Shown here: positions 53,512 through 63,835 of the stretch, piece after piece | How positions within the stretch are numbered: the stretch's first letter is position 1 | Layout of the letters: the number at the start of each line of letters is the position of its first letter | Source: Microbacterium thalassium | Lineage (GTDB): Bacteria > Actinomycetota > Actinomycetes > Actinomycetales > Microbacteriaceae | DNA: 64,000 nt | Assembly (NCBI RefSeq): GCF_014208045.1 | Contig: NZ_JACHML010000001.1 | Coordinates: 2,418,001 to 2,482,000, forward strand | Reading direction: 5' to 3' | Made by a program: the position numbers and the translations under genes | The notes under the pieces: generated by a model | The model's input: only the letters and a program-made list of their open reading frames with translations | Database searches by the model: none | What the model was told of the DNA's origin: nothing

Positions 53512-55188
53512 ATGAGCACTTCTGTGGTCCTCCCCGCGCTCGGCGAGAGCGTCACCGAGGGAACGGTCACCCGCTGGCTCAAGCAGGTCGGCGACACCGT
53601 CGAGGCCGACGAAGGACTGCTCGAGATCTCGACCGACAAGGTCGACACCGAGATTCCCTCGCCCGTCGGCGGCGTGATCGAAGAGATCCTCGTCCAGGAG
53701 GACGAGACGGTCGAGGTGGGCGCCGTGCTCGCCAAGATCGGCGACGGCTCGGCCGCCGCCGCTCCGGCGCCGGCCGCCGAGGCCGCTCCAGCGCCCGCCG
53801 CGGAGCCCGAGCCGGCTCCCGCACCCGCCGCAGAGCCGGCCCCCGCGGAGCCCGCGCCCGCCGCCGCGCCCGCCGCCTCGGGCGGCAAGGACGTCGTGCT
53901 CCCCGAACTGGGCGAGTCCGTGACCGAGGGCACCGTGACCCGCTGGCTCAAGCAGGTCGGCGAGGACGTCGCGGTCGACGAACCGCTGCTGGAGATCTCG
54001 ACCGACAAGGTCGACACCGAGATCCCGTCGCCGATCGCCGGCACGCTGCAGGAGATCCTGGTCGCCGAAGACGAGACGGTCGCGGTCGGCTCGGTGCTGG
54101 CGCGCATCGGCGACGCGGCAGCCGCCGCCCCCGCCGAGCCCGCCCCCGCGGCAGCGCCCGAGCCCGCCCCCGCGGCAGCGCCCGAGCCCGCTCCGGCGCC
54201 CGAGCCCGCCCCTGCACCGGCCGCCGCTCCCGCTCCGGCCGCCGCACCGGCTCCTGCGCCCGCACCGGCCGCCGAGCCCGCCGCCGACGAGCAGGTCACC
54301 TACGTCACTCCGCTGGTGCGTCGTCTCGCCCAGCAGCAGGGCGTCGACCTCGCCTCGGTCACCGGCACCGGGGTCGGGGGACGCATCCGCAAGGAGGACG
54401 TCCTGAAGGCCGCGGAGGCGCCCGCGCCGGCCGCGGAGGCGCCCGCCGCGGCTCCGGTCGTCGAGGTCTCGCCGCTGCGCGGCACCACGCAGCCGATGTC
54501 GCGTCTGCGCAAGGTGCTGGCGGAGCGCGCCGTCGCCTCGATGCAGGCCACCGCGCAGCTGACGACGGTGGTCGAGGTCGACGTGACGAACGTCTCGGCG
54601 TACCGCGACAGCGTCAAGGCCGACTTCCTCGCCAAGACCGGCGACAAGCTGTCGTTCCTGCCGTTCTTCGCCCTCGCCGCCGCCGAGGCCCTCCAGGCCT
54701 ATCCGGTGATCAACGCGACCGTCGACGGAGACCAGATCGTCTACCCGGCGACCGAGAACCTCTCCATCGCCGTCGACACCGAGCGCGGCCTGCTCACGCC
54801 GGTCCTCCGCGACGCCGCGAGCAAGAACCTCGCCGAGATCGCCCACGAGATCGCGGACCTCGCGGCACGCACGCGTGACAACAAGCTGAAGCCGGACGAG
54901 CTCGCCGGCGGAACCTTCACGCTCACCAACACCGGCTCGCGCGGCGCGCTGTTCGACACGCCGGTCGTGTTCCTCCCGCAGTCGGCGATCCTCGGCACCG
55001 GGACGGTCGTGAAGCGCCCCGGTCTGGTGAAGGTCGGCGGGCAGGACGCCATCGCCGTGCGCTCGTACGTGTACCTCGCGCTCTCGTACGACCACCGCAT
55101 CATCGACGGCGCCGACGCCGCGCGCTTCCTGAGTGCCGTCAAGTCCCGCCTCGAGAACGCGGAGTTCGCCGCCCAGCTCGGCATCTGA
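53512..55188 (+). CDS. sucB: 2-Oxoacid dehydrogenase complex E2 (dihydrolipoamide acyltransferase)
   Basis: A 558-residue acyltransferase core of the pyruvate/2-oxoglutarate dehydrogenase complex. Two near-identical lipoyl domains carry Lys43 and Lys166 ([14 protein letters not shown]). Ala/Pro-rich linkers connect them to a peripheral subunit-binding domain ([17 protein letters not shown], 264-280) and to the catalytic domain with His528 and Asp532 (DHRIIDG). GAAGGAG precedes ATG 53512. In actinobacteria one E2 can serve both complexes, so the exact acyl group is uncertain. Confidence 0.94.
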   Translation: MSTSVVLPALGESVTEGTVTRWLKQVGDTVEADEGLLEISTDKVDTEIPSPVGGVIEEILVQEDETVEVGAVLAKIGDGSAAAAPAPAAEAAPAPAAEPEPAPAPAAEPAPAEPAPAAAPAASGGKDVVLPELGESVTEGTVTRWLKQVGEDVAVDEPLLEISTDKVDTEIPSPIAGTLQEILVAEDETVAVGSVLARIGDAAAAAPAEPAPAAAPEPAPAAAPEPAPAPEPAPAPAAAPAPAAAPAPAPAPAAEPAADEQVTYVTPLVRRLAQQQGVDLASVTGTGVGGRIRKEDVLKAAEAPAPAAEAPAAAPVVEVSPLRGTTQPMSRLRKVLAERAVASMQATAQLTTVVEVDVTNVSAYRDSVKADFLAKTGDKLSFLPFFALAAAEALQAYPVINATVDGDQIVYPATENLSIAVDTERGLLTPVLRDAASKNLAEIAHEIADLAARTRDNKLKPDELAGGTFTLTNTGSRGALFDTPVVFLPQSAILGTGTVVKRPGLVKVGGQDAIAVRSYVYLALSYDHRIIDGADAARFLSAVKSRLENAEFAAQLGI

Positions 55189-55189
55189 G

Positions 55190-56479
55190 TCAGCCCTCCG
55201 ATGGCTGCTGCGCGACGTCGTGAACGTCGCGCAGCAGCCATCGGTCTTCCTGGCGGACGATGACGGCGATCTGGGCGGGCTCCGCGCCGTCGGACGCCGT
55301 GATGCGGACGACCGCGACATCCCCGAAGTCCTCCAGCAGGTCGGCCCGCCGGTCGGCGCCGGCCAGGTCGACCGGCCCGGGGCCGAACCGCCGGGACGGG
55401 TCCGTCTGCACCGTCTCGAGACAGGTCGGGTGCGCGTCGCACAGGATGCGCGCGTCCAGCAGCCGCTGGGTGGCGGTCGCGAGATCCGTCTGAGGGTCGG
55501 CGTCGCTCGCGATCGGCGCGAGGTCGGCGGCTTCGACCGCCGCCTCGCCGCTTTCGGCCACCGTCGGCTCCAGGGCGTCCGCCGCGCCACGACCGCTTCC
55601 GGGCTCGGGCCACAGCAGCCCGCCGAGCAGGACGAGCGCGGCCGCTCCCGTCGCCACCGCCCATGCGCGGCGACGCTGCGGCGCACGGCGGGCCGACCGC
55701 CAGACCGCCGTCGTGATCCGCGAGAGGACGTCTGCGGCGTCCGCGTCGACGGATCGCGCCGCACGGGACAGCCAGCCGTCGGCGGTCGCGGCGTCCTCGG
55801 AGGATGTGACGGGGTCGGCGCCGCCCGGGAGCGTCTGCAGCGATCTCGCGAGCCGAGGTTCCAGGGAGTCGGTTCGCAGCGGCTCCGCCGGCGCCGACGC
55901 GAACAGCAGGGCTTCGGCTTCGTCGAGATCACGCGCCGAGATGCGCTCGGCGCCCAGCGTCGCGCGGACCCGTGACCAGGTGTCGGCGTCGGGGTCCGGG
56001 GAGATCCTGGTCAGCAGCCCGGAGCATGCGTCGAGGGCCGACGCGCCCCCGACGTCGGCGACGAGCACCGGTCGGCCGTCGGCGGTGAGCCACCACTGCG
56101 CCCGCGCGTGTCGCGCAGCCGGTTCGAGGTCCGCGATGCCGCGCAGTACGCTGACCGCGAGCGTGACCGCCTCCCCGAGTCGGAGCGGACGGAGGGCTCG
56201 CTCGCGCCGGTCGAGGAACCCGTCGACGGTCTCGGGGCAGTGCGGCAGCACGACGTCGTGACCGCCGGCGCGTCGCACGACGTCGACCGGTGCGAGAACG
56301 TGCCCCTGCGGCTCGGCGCGCCACCCGGGCCAGTCCGCGCCGCAGGAGAGGCCATCGACCATCACACAGGGGTCCTCGTCGCCGTGCCGGACCAGGATGC
56401 CGCCGTACGGCGCGTCCCGACCCGCCGTGAGATGCCGCAGCGTGCGATAGGGCGCCAGCGGAGACGGGTGCTCGGTCAT
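55190..56479 (-). CDS. Single-pass membrane protein with a kinase-like N-terminal domain
   Basis: A 429-residue protein, family not firmly recognised. The N-terminal 190 residues have a kinase-like layout: a helix LGEAVTLAVSVLRGIADLE, then WWLTADGRPVLVADVGG, which resembles the catalytic-loop to DFG region of Ser/Thr kinases but lacks the HRD and DFG residues. If this is right it is a pseudokinase. One membrane segment lies at about 272-290, with an approximately 139-residue external domain containing two Cys (CDAHPTC). ATG 56479 starts MTEHPSPLAPYRTLRHLTAG. It ends directly next to sucB tail to tail. The topology is inferred from the basic stretch before the membrane segment. Confidence 0.75.
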   Translation of the reverse strand: MTEHPSPLAPYRTLRHLTAGRDAPYGGILVRHGDEDPCVMVDGLSCGADWPGWRAEPQGHVLAPVDVVRRAGGHDVVLPHCPETVDGFLDRRERALRPLRLGEAVTLAVSVLRGIADLEPAARHARAQWWLTADGRPVLVADVGGASALDACSGLLTRISPDPDADTWSRVRATLGAERISARDLDEAEALLFASAPAEPLRTDSLEPRLARSLQTLPGGADPVTSSEDAATADGWLSRAARSVDADAADVLSRITTAVWRSARRAPQRRRAWAVATGAAALVLLGGLLWPEPGSGRGAADALEPTVAESGEAAVEAADLAPIASDADPQTDLATATQRLLDARILCDAHPTCLETVQTDPSRRFGPGPVDLAGADRRADLLEDFGDVAVVRITASDGAEPAQIAVIVRQEDRWLLRDVHDVAQQPSEG

Positions 56480-56589
56480 GCCCCCACCGTCCCGCGCTGA
56501 CGCCCGCGGGAGATCCGGCACGGTGCTCCTGTGGATGATCCGGCCGCACGGAGTCTGTGGGGAGGAAGCAGCGATGCGACGGGAAAAGG

Positions 56590-56595
56590 TAGTCT
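56590..56595 (+). promoter_or_regulatory. -10 element of DUF4191 transcript
   Basis: TAGTCT, seven bases before ATG 56603; the spacer GGAGGGT could also act as a ribosome site in a longer transcript. Confidence 0.45.
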
Positions 56596-56602
56596 GGAGG
56601 GT

Positions 56603-57313
56603 ATGGCAGCACGCAGTACCGCACCCGAGAAGCGGCCGGGCTTCTTCGCTCAGATCCGCACCCTCTACACCTTCACGCAGAAGACCTTCGGCTGGCTGCC
56701 GTTCCTCCTCGCGGGCATCCTCGTGCTCGGCACCGGCGCCGGCGTCGGCATCGGATTCCTCATCCCGCCCGTCGCGGTCTGGACCGTCATCCTGTGGGGC
56801 GTCACCGGCCTCATGGCCGGCATCCTCGGCTCGCCCATGATCATGACGCGCCTGTCGACCATCGCGATGTACCGCCAGATCGACGGCATGCCCGGGGCGG
56901 CGGGGCATGTCATGTCGACGGCGCTGGGGCGCAAGTGGCAGGCCAGCGACATGCCGGTGGGCGTGAACCCCAAGACGCAGGAGGCCGTCTACCGTGCGAT
57001 CGGCCGCGGCGGCGTCGTCATCGTCGGCGAAGGCGCCCGCGGACGCCTGACGCGTCTCGTGAACGACGAGCGATCCAAGGCCCAGCGCGTCGCGCAGGGC
57101 GTCCCCGTCACCGTCCTGTACGTCGGCCACGGCGAGGACGAGGTCCCGATCTCGAAGCTGGCGCCGACCATCAAGAAGCTGCCGAAGAAGATCGACCGGG
57201 CCACGATGGCCGCCGTCATCAAGCGCATCGACTCGGTCTCGCAGTCCGTGACGTCGCTGCCGATCCCCAAGGGGATCGACCCGCAGCGCGTGCGCGCTCA
57301 GCGTCCCCGCTGA
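56603..57313 (+). CDS. DUF4191 membrane protein
   Basis: A 236-residue protein of the actinobacterial DUF4191 family. Two membrane segments (about 33-52 and 55-77) follow FFAQIRTLYTFTQKT, and a soluble C-terminal domain contains VYRAIGRGGVVIVGEGARGR. The function is unknown. In many actinobacteria it lies close to lipoate genes or glnA, as here with glnA1 550 bases on. It converges on the RDD gene. Confidence 0.88.
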   Translation: MAARSTAPEKRPGFFAQIRTLYTFTQKTFGWLPFLLAGILVLGTGAGVGIGFLIPPVAVWTVILWGVTGLMAGILGSPMIMTRLSTIAMYRQIDGMPGAAGHVMSTALGRKWQASDMPVGVNPKTQEAVYRAIGRGGVVIVGEGARGRLTRLVNDERSKAQRVAQGVPVTVLYVGHGEDEVPISKLAPTIKKLPKKIDRATMAAVIKRIDSVSQSVTSLPIPKGIDPQRVRAQRPR

Positions 57314-57335
57314 GCCCCCGCCGCCGGTTCGCCGC

Positions 57336-57728
57336 TCACGCCCGGACGAGGACCGTCCCGGCCGCCTTGTCGTGCAGTCCGCGCTGATCCGCGTCCCAGA
57401 TGGCGGCGGGGATCACGATGATCAGCAGCGCCGTGCGCACGATCGGTCGCCACAGCCCGACCCACCCGCCGTCGACGCGCTGCAGGCGCAGTCCGAAGAT
57501 CCGGTGCCCGGGGCTCCCCTGGACCGTCGGGATGAACGCGATCTGGATGATCGCGAAGATCGCGAGGATCGCCAGCGGATCCCAGCCGAAGAATCCTGAG
57601 ATGAGGTACGCGGCGCCGTAGTCGAAGAAGAGGGCCGCGACGCGCCGGCCGAGCCGCCCGATCGAGCCGGATCCTTCACGAGGCAGTCCGAGCCGTTCTC
57701 CGGGGTAATCCTGGGGGACCTGTGTCAC
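57336..57728 (-). CDS. RDD-family membrane protein
   Basis: A 130-residue RDD protein. [19 protein letters not shown] contains the Arg...Asp pattern, and [17 protein letters not shown] is the family's second block. Three membrane segments are visible. The function is unknown. GTG 57728 was chosen because TACGCT (57735-57740, minus strand) ends six bases before it; GAGGAG directly adjoins the GTG and is too close to be a normal ribosome site. ATG 57758 is an alternative that would place the start inside the GlnR-like box. It is divergent from glnA1 and shares the upstream region. Confidence 0.82.
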   Translation of the reverse strand: MTQVPQDYPGERLGLPREGSGSIGRLGRRVAALFFDYGAAYLISGFFGWDPLAILAIFAIIQIAFIPTVQGSPGHRIFGLRLQRVDGGWVGLWRPIVRTALLIIVIPAAIWDADQRGLHDKAAGTVLVRA

Positions 57729-57751
57729 CTCCTCAGCGTACTCAGGCCGGT

Positions 57752-57778
57752 GTAACATGCTCGAAACAAACCGGTCAC
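57752..57778 (+). promoter_or_regulatory. GlnR-like binding site upstream of glnA1
   Basis: GTAAC (57752-57756), six bases, GAAAC (57763-57767), six bases, GTCAC (57774-57778). The first pair fits gTnAC-n6-GaAAC exactly, and the third half-site keeps the phase. A possible -10 TACGTT lies at 57800-57805. The glnA1 start is 85 bases downstream. Confidence 0.7.
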
Positions 57779-57862
57779 TGTCGGGCAATGCCCCACCGGT
57801 ACGTTTCCTGCAAGCTCGCTTTGCGGGCGGCACTTCCCGATGCCCAGACCTCTGGAGAGTTC

Positions 57863-59287
57863 ATGTTCAGTGATTCATCCGAGGTGCTGAAGTTCATCAA
57901 GGACGAGGACGTCAAGTTCCTCGACATCCGTTTCACGGATCTCCCTGGTGTGCAGCAGCACTTCAACATCCCGGCCTCCACCGTGGACGAGGAGTTCTTC
58001 ACCGTCGGACAGCTGTTCGACGGTTCCTCCATCCGTGGATTCGCCAACATCCACGAGTCGGACATGCAGCTGATCCCGGATGTCTCGACCGCCTACCTCG
58101 ACCCGTTCCGCGAGGCGAAGACCCTCGTGATGGTCTTCGACATCTACAACCCGCGCAACGGCGAGATCTACGCGAAGGACCCGCGCCAGGTCGCGAAGAA
58201 GGCCGAGAAGTACCTCGCTTCGACCGGCATCGCCGACACGGCGTTCTTCGCCCCCGAGGCCGAGTTCTACATCTTCGACGACGTCCGCTACGAGGTGAAG
58301 CAGAACTCCAGCTTCTACTCGGTCGACTCCGAGGAAGGCGCCTGGAACACCGGCCGCGTGGAAGAGGGCGGCAACCTCGCCAACAAGACCCCCTACAAGG
58401 GCGGCTACTTCCCCGTCTCCCCCGTCGACAAGACGGCGGACCTCCGCGACGACATCAGCCTCAAGCTGATCGAGGGCGGCCTCGAGCTGGAGCGTGCGCA
58501 CCACGAGGTGGGCACCGGCGGCCAGCAGGAGATCAACTACAAGTTCGACACGATGGTCCACGCCGCGGACGACATCCTGAAGTTCAAGTACATCGTGAAG
58601 AACGTCGCCGAGCAGTGGGGCAAGGTCGCGACCTTCATGCCCAAGCCGCTCTTCGGCGACAACGGCTCGGGCATGCACACCCACCAGTCGCTGTGGCTCG
58701 ACGGCAAGCCCCTCTTCTACGACGAGAAGGGCTACGGCGGTCTGTCGGACCTCGCCCGCTGGTACATCGGCGGTCTGCTGGCGCACGCGCCGGCCGTCCT
58801 CGCGTTCACCAACCCGACCCTCAACAGCTACCACCGTCTGGTGAAGGGCTTCGAGGCTCCGGTCAACCTGGTGTACTCGGCCGGCAACCGCTCGGCTGCC
58901 ATCCGCATCCCGATCACGGGCACCAACCCCAAGGCCAAGCGCATCGAGTTCCGTGCGCCCGACGCCTCGGGCAACCCGTACCTCGCGTTCGCCGCGCAGA
59001 TGATGGCCGGCATCGACGGCATCATCAACCGCATCGAGCCGCACGAGCCGGTGGACAAGGACCTCTACGAGCTGCCGCCCGAGGAGGCCAAGAACATCCC
59101 GCAGGTGCCGAACTCGCTTCTGGACTCGCTCGAGGCGCTCCGCGCCGACAACGAGTTCCTGACGCGCGGCAACGTGTTCACGCCCGAGCTGATCGAGACG
59201 TGGATCGAGTACAAGATCGAGAACGAGATCCAGCCGCTCGCGCAGCGTCCGCACCCGTTCGAGTTCGAGCTGTACTTCGGCGTCTGA
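57863..59287 (+). CDS. glnA: Glutamine synthetase type I (adenylylatable)
   Basis: A 474-residue GSI-beta type enzyme that makes glutamine from glutamate, ammonia and [11 protein letters not shown], the ATP-binding [16 protein letters not shown] and the active-site loop NRSAAIRIP are present. Tyr402 in [11 protein letters not shown] is the adenylylation site, and glnE for this modification lies just downstream. ATG 57863 has TGGAGAG upstream. A GlnR-like box precedes it. A 16-base-pair terminator follows. Position beside glnE and glnA2 is identical to the mycobacterial glnA1-glnE-glnA2 locus. Confidence 0.97.
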   Translation: MFSDSSEVLKFIKDEDVKFLDIRFTDLPGVQQHFNIPASTVDEEFFTVGQLFDGSSIRGFANIHESDMQLIPDVSTAYLDPFREAKTLVMVFDIYNPRNGEIYAKDPRQVAKKAEKYLASTGIADTAFFAPEAEFYIFDDVRYEVKQNSSFYSVDSEEGAWNTGRVEEGGNLANKTPYKGGYFPVSPVDKTADLRDDISLKLIEGGLELERAHHEVGTGGQQEINYKFDTMVHAADDILKFKYIVKNVAEQWGKVATFMPKPLFGDNGSGMHTHQSLWLDGKPLFYDEKGYGGLSDLARWYIGGLLAHAPAVLAFTNPTLNSYHRLVKGFEAPVNLVYSAGNRSAAIRIPITGTNPKAKRIEFRAPDASGNPYLAFAAQMMAGIDGIINRIEPHEPVDKDLYELPPEEAKNIPQVPNSLLDSLEALRADNEFLTRGNVFTPELIETWIEYKIENEIQPLAQRPHPFEFELYFGV

Positions 59288-59304
59288 GTCGCTCGACAGC
59301 ACTC

Positions 59305-59342
59305 CCGAAGGGGCCCCGGTTTCACGACCGGGGCCCCTTCGG
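59305..59342. terminator. Terminator after glnA1
   Basis: A perfect 16-base-pair stem (CCGAAGGGGCCCCGGT and its complement) with a TTCACG loop, 17 bases after the stop codon; it also faces glnE. Confidence 0.85.
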
Positions 59343-59399
59343 CGTGCGCGCGACATCTCCCCCGCTCGGACGCACGCGGCGCCGGGCGAGCGGTTCCCG

Positions 59400-62300
59400 T
59401 CAGCCGTAGAAGAGCTTCTCGAAGACGCGCCGTGCGCGCCGCGTCGCCCCCATGTAGGCCTCCTCGACCTGCGTCGCCGAGCGGGGCGGATACTCCAGCA
59501 GGCGACCGATGCCGTCCAGCCGCACCCTGTCGGTCGGCAGCACGTCGCTGGTCTGCCCCGACAGGAGGGTGTTCGCCGACCGCAGGCGACTGGCCAGGCG
59601 CCACGCCGAGGAGAGCCGCTCCGCGTCACTGGGGGCGACGATCCCCGCCGCCTCCGCCGCGCGCAGCGCCGCCATCGTCGAGGTCGTCCGCATCTCGGGG
59701 ATGCGGTGGGCGTGCTGGAGCTGGAGCATCTGCACCAGCCACTCGACATCCGAGAGCGAACCGGGGCCGAGCTTGAGATGCCGTCGCGGATCGACGCCCT
59801 GCGGCAGACGCTCGTTCTCGACCCGCGCCTTGATGCGCTTGATCTCGCGCAGTCCCTGCGGGTCGGCGGCGGCCGGATAGCGCACCTCGTCGGCCAACGC
59901 CATGAAGTCGCGGATCAGCTTGACGCTGCCGGCGGCGCCCCGCGCCCGCAGGAGCGCCTGGGCCTCCCAGGACAGCGACCAGCGATGGTAGTACTCGGTG
60001 TAGCTGTCGAGCGACCGCACCATCGGGCCGCTGCGGCCCTCGGGGCGCAGGTCGGCATCCAGGTCGAGCGGGACGCGGTGGTCCTCGGAATGCCGTCGCA
60101 GCTCCTGGACGATGCGCGTGGCGAGTCGCCCGGCCCGCTCGGGATCGACGCCGTTCGCGCGGTACACGTAGAGGACATCCGCATCCGACCCGAATCCGAG
60201 TTCACTCCCGCCGAAGCGGCCCATCGCGATCACCGAGAAGTCGAGCTCGGCGTCCTCGGGCGGGACGACCTCTCGGCGGACCGCGCGCAGCGCCGCCTGG
60301 ATGGTGACCTCGGTGATCGTCGTCAGCGAACGGGCGACGTCCTCGATGGTCGCCACGCCGACCATGCCCGCGATCGCGGTCCGCAGCAGCTCCCGACGGC
60401 GCAGCGCGCGCACCGCGCGCATCGCATCGTCGACCGTCTGATGGCGCGTCTGGATCGCACGAGCCTCCTGCTGCAGCGCGACACCCGTCCGCGGCACCAG
60501 CTGCTCCTCATCATCGAGCCACGCGGCCGACTCCGGGATCCACTCCATGAGCTCGCCGATGTACCGCGAGCCCGAGAGCACGCGTGTGAGGCTCTCGGCC
60601 GCCCCGGACGAGTCGCGCAGCATCCGCAGGAACCACGGGGTGTCGCCCAGCCGCTCGCTGAGCCGGCGGAACGCGAGCAGACCGTAGTCGGGGTCCACGC
60701 CGTCGGCGAACCATCGGATCATCACCGGCATCAGGTGCCGCTGGATGACCACCTTGCGGCTGATGCCGCTCGTGAGCGCGCCGATGTGCCGCAGCGCGCC
60801 GGCCGGATCGGTGAAGCCGATGGCCGCGAGGCGGTCGTGCGCCTGCTCGGGCGAGATCACGCGCTCCTCTTCGGGGAGCGAGGCCACAGCCGCCAGCAGG
60901 GGGCGGTAGAACAGCCGCACGTGGATCTCGCGGACGTCGCGCTTGGTGCGCTCCCACAGCTCCCACACGGCGTCGCCCGAGGACGCCAGTCCGGTCGCGC
61001 GGGCGAGGATCCGTCTGTCCTCGGGCTTGGCGGGCATGAGGTGCGTGCGGCGGAGCCCGCGCAGCTGCACGCGATGCTCGAGCACCCGCAGCACGCGATA
61101 GTGGTCCGAGAACGCGGACGCCTCGGCGCGTCCGATGTACCCCTGGGCGACGAGGGCGTCCAGCGCGTCGAGGGTGCCCCGCTGGCGGATGTCCTCGTCG
61201 GTGAGCCCGTGGACGAGCTGCAGCAGCTGCACGGTGAACTCGATGTCGCGGATGCCGCCCGGACCGAGCTTGATCTGGTACGGCACGTCGGCGGCCGGAA
61301 TGTGCTCGGTGACGCGCTCGCGCATGCGCTGAACCGAGTCGACGAAGTTCTCCCGCGCGGCGCTCGTCCACACCTTCGGCTGGACGGCCGCGACATATGC
61401 GTCGCCGAGCTCGCGGCTGCCTGCGATCGGGCGGGCCTTCAGGAGCGCCTGGAACTCCCAGCTCTTGGCCCACCGCTCGTAGTACGACAGGTGGGAGTCC
61501 AGGGTGCGCACCAGCGCGCCCTGCTTGCCCTCGGGGCGCAGGTTCGCGTCGACCTCCCAGAGCGGCGGTTCCACCTCGACCTCCGAGATGCCCCGCATCA
61601 GCTGGACCGCGAGCCGCGTGGCGATGTCCACCACCCGCGATTCGCCCGGGTCGACGGTCGCCTCCGGATCTGCGTCGGCCACGAAGATCACGTCGACGTC
61701 GCTGACGTAGTTCAGCTCGCGCGCGCCGGTCTTGCCCATGCCGATGACGGCGAGCCTCGTCGCCGCGACCTCCTCGCGGGGGAACAGCCCCGCGCCCGCT
61801 CCGCCGCGCGTGACACGCGTGCGCGCGACGCTCAGCGACGCCTCGAGCGCGGCGGCGGCGGCATCCGCCAGCGCGGCGGCGACGGCCGGCAGCGCATCGA
61901 CCGCCGACGGCTCCAGCAGGTCGTAGGCCGCGATGCGCGCCAGCATGCGCCGGTAGCGCACCCGCAGTGCGATCCAAGACGCCTCTCCCCCGTCGGCGGC
62001 GAAGCCGTCCTCGTCGTCCACCGCTTCGAGCAGGGTCTCGCGCAGCTCGTCGCCCGTCGGCAGGTAGCGCCCCCGCACGACGATGTCGGCGATCTCCTCC
62101 GGATGCCGCACATAGAAGTCGGCGAACCCCGTCGAGGCGCCCAGCAGTGCCCAGAGCGCCCGCCACGCGTCGTCGTCGGACCCCAGCGGCGCGAGCGCGC
62201 GAGGATCACGTCGGACGATCCGTTCGAGCGCGATCAGCGCCGCGTCGGGGTCGGCGGCCGTCGGGGAGTGCTCGCACAGCATGTCGCGTCCGACGCCGGT

Positions 62301-62402
62301 CGCGTCGGAGAGCTCGGTGAGCAGACCGTCGGCCTCGGCCAGGCGGCTGAAGCCCAGCCGCGCGAGCCGTGTGAGCGACGAGGAGCGATCGCTGGCAGTC
62401 AT
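59400..62402 (-). CDS. glnE: Bifunctional glutamine synthetase adenylyltransferase/deadenylylase
   Basis: A 1000-residue GlnE with two nucleotidyltransferase domains. The N-terminal one has GMGKTGARELNYVSDVDV, the C-terminal one AMGRFGGSELGFGSDADV; both keep the G-[GKR]-x-G and SD-x-D metal motifs, so removal and addition of AMP should both be possible. The target is Tyr402 of the adjacent glnA1 product. ATG 62402 lies ten bases after the glnA2 stop, so glnA2-glnE form one minus-strand operon that converges on glnA1. The length is normal for actinobacteria. Confidence 0.96.
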   Translation of the reverse strand: MTASDRSSSLTRLARLGFSRLAEADGLLTELSDATGVGRDMLCEHSPTAADPDAALIALERIVRRDPRALAPLGSDDDAWRALWALLGASTGFADFYVRHPEEIADIVVRGRYLPTGDELRETLLEAVDDEDGFAADGGEASWIALRVRYRRMLARIAAYDLLEPSAVDALPAVAAALADAAAAALEASLSVARTRVTRGGAGAGLFPREEVAATRLAVIGMGKTGARELNYVSDVDVIFVADADPEATVDPGESRVVDIATRLAVQLMRGISEVEVEPPLWEVDANLRPEGKQGALVRTLDSHLSYYERWAKSWEFQALLKARPIAGSRELGDAYVAAVQPKVWTSAARENFVDSVQRMRERVTEHIPAADVPYQIKLGPGGIRDIEFTVQLLQLVHGLTDEDIRQRGTLDALDALVAQGYIGRAEASAFSDHYRVLRVLEHRVQLRGLRRTHLMPAKPEDRRILARATGLASSGDAVWELWERTKRDVREIHVRLFYRPLLAAVASLPEEERVISPEQAHDRLAAIGFTDPAGALRHIGALTSGISRKVVIQRHLMPVMIRWFADGVDPDYGLLAFRRLSERLGDTPWFLRMLRDSSGAAESLTRVLSGSRYIGELMEWIPESAAWLDDEEQLVPRTGVALQQEARAIQTRHQTVDDAMRAVRALRRRELLRTAIAGMVGVATIEDVARSLTTITEVTIQAALRAVRREVVPPEDAELDFSVIAMGRFGGSELGFGSDADVLYVYRANGVDPERAGRLATRIVQELRRHSEDHRVPLDLDADLRPEGRSGPMVRSLDSYTEYYHRWSLSWEAQALLRARGAAGSVKLIRDFMALADEVRYPAAADPQGLREIKRIKARVENERLPQGVDPRRHLKLGPGSLSDVEWLVQMLQLQHAHRIPEMRTTSTMAALRAAEAAGIVAPSDAERLSSAWRLASRLRSANTLLSGQTSDVLPTDRVRLDGIGRLLEYPPRSATQVEEAYMGATRRARRVFEKLFYG

Positions 62403-62412
62403 GTGCCGGCGG

Positions 62413-63750
62413 TCAGAGCATCTCGAGGTTGCTCTTCAGTTCGAAGGGGGTGACCTGAGAGCGGTACTGCTGCCATTCGCGGCGCTTGTTGAGCAGCACG
62501 TGGTTGAACACCTGCTCGCCCAGCGTCTCGGCGACGAGCTCGGACTCCTCCATGAACTCCAGCGCGTGGTCGAGGCTCGCGGGCAGCGGAGCGTAGCCGA
62601 GCGCGCGACGCTCCGAGTCCGTGAGGGACCACACGTTGTCCTCGGCCTCGAGCGGCAGCTCGTACTCCTCCTCGATGCCCTTCAGCCCCGCGGCGAGCAT
62701 GAGCGCGTAGGCGAGGTACGGGTTCGCGGCCGAGTCCAGGCCGCGGTACTCGACCCGCGACGACTGGCCCTTGTTGGGCTTGTAGAGCGGCACCCGCACC
62801 AGCGCGGAGCGGTTGTTGTGACCCCAGCAGATGAAGCTCGGCGCCTCGTCGCCGCCCCAGATGCGCTTGTACGAGTTGACGAACTGGTTCGTGACCGCGG
62901 CGATCTCGTTGGCGTGCCGCAGCAGGCCGGCGATGAACTGACGGCCGACCTTCGACAGCTGGTACTGCGCGCCCTCCTCGTAGAAGGCGTTGACGTCGGC
63001 CTCGAACAGCGACATGTGGGTGTGCATCCCGCTGCCGGGCTGGCCGCTCAGAGGCTTGGGCATGAAGGTCGCGTAGACGCCCTGCTCGATCGCCACCTCC
63101 TTGATGACGGTGCGGAACGTCATGATGTTGTCGGCCGTCGCCAGGGCGTCGGCGTACCGCAGGTCGATCTCGTTCTGGCCGGGCCCGCCCTCGTGGTGGC
63201 TGAACTCGACCGAGATGCCCAGATCCTCGAGCATCCGCACCGAGCGGCGCCGGAAGTCATGGGCCGTCCCGCCGGGGACGTTGTCGAAGTAGCCCGCGGA
63301 GTCCACGGGGATCGGCCCCTCGGGGCCGTACTGCGAGGACTTCAGCAGATAGAACTCGATCTCGGGATGCGTGTAGAACGTGAACCCCGCGTCCGCGGCC
63401 TTCGCCAGCGCGCGCTTGAGGACGTTGCGCGGATCGGCCACCGCGGGCTGGCCGTCGGGCGTCGTGATGTCGCAGAACATGCGCGCGGTCGGGTCGATCT
63501 CGCCGCGCCACGGGAGGGTCTGGAACGTCGTCGGGTCCGGGTGGGCCAGCAGGTCCGACTCGTAGGACCTCGTGAGACCCTCGATCGCGGAGCCGTCGAA
63601 GCCCAGCCCCTCGGTGAAGGCGCCCTCGACCTCGGCGGGGGCGATGGCGACCGACTTGAGCGTGCCCGTCACGTCCGTGAACCACAGACGCACGAACTTG
63701 ACGCCTCGCTCCTCGATCGTCCGGAGCACGAAGTCCCGCTGCTTGTCCAT
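62413..63750 (-). CDS. glnA2: Glutamine synthetase-like protein GlnA2
   Basis: A 445-residue GSI-alpha-type protein. DGSAIEG, the ATP-binding KPLSGQPGSGMHTHMS and NRSALVRVP are present, but the adenylylation tyrosine is absent: the region reads EDNVWSLTDSER. It would therefore escape GlnE control. Mycobacterial and streptomycete GlnA2 occupy the same position; in Streptomyces, GlnA2 is reported to glutamylate polyamines, so ordinary glutamine synthesis should not be assumed. GAGAGGA precedes ATG 63750. A TAGTCT hexamer about 35 bases upstream may be its -10. Confidence 0.94.
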   Translation of the reverse strand: MDKQRDFVLRTIEERGVKFVRLWFTDVTGTLKSVAIAPAEVEGAFTEGLGFDGSAIEGLTRSYESDLLAHPDPTTFQTLPWRGEIDPTARMFCDITTPDGQPAVADPRNVLKRALAKAADAGFTFYTHPEIEFYLLKSSQYGPEGPIPVDSAGYFDNVPGGTAHDFRRRSVRMLEDLGISVEFSHHEGGPGQNEIDLRYADALATADNIMTFRTVIKEVAIEQGVYATFMPKPLSGQPGSGMHTHMSLFEADVNAFYEEGAQYQLSKVGRQFIAGLLRHANEIAAVTNQFVNSYKRIWGGDEAPSFICWGHNNRSALVRVPLYKPNKGQSSRVEYRGLDSAANPYLAYALMLAAGLKGIEEEYELPLEAEDNVWSLTDSERRALGYAPLPASLDHALEFMEESELVAETLGEQVFNHVLLNKRREWQQYRSQVTPFELKSNLEML

Positions 63751-63835
63751 CGCATCCTCTCTCGAGCCGCATCGGCTCCCGCCAGACTACTCGCCGCGCG
63801 CACCCGTCCCCGCCGCACACGCGTGCGAGGGGAGG

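Noticed and set aside
53761-54290. Tandem DNA repeats
   Set aside because: These encode the Ala/Pro linkers between the lipoyl domains of sucB, a normal feature of E2 proteins.
53470-55932. Minus-strand low-complexity frame opposite sucB
   Set aside because: It mirrors the Ala/Pro linkers of the E2 protein and has no independent support.
55190-57130. N-terminal extension of the kinase-like membrane protein to 646 residues
   Set aside because: The extension is antisense to the DUF4191 gene. ATG 56479 opens the coherent part.
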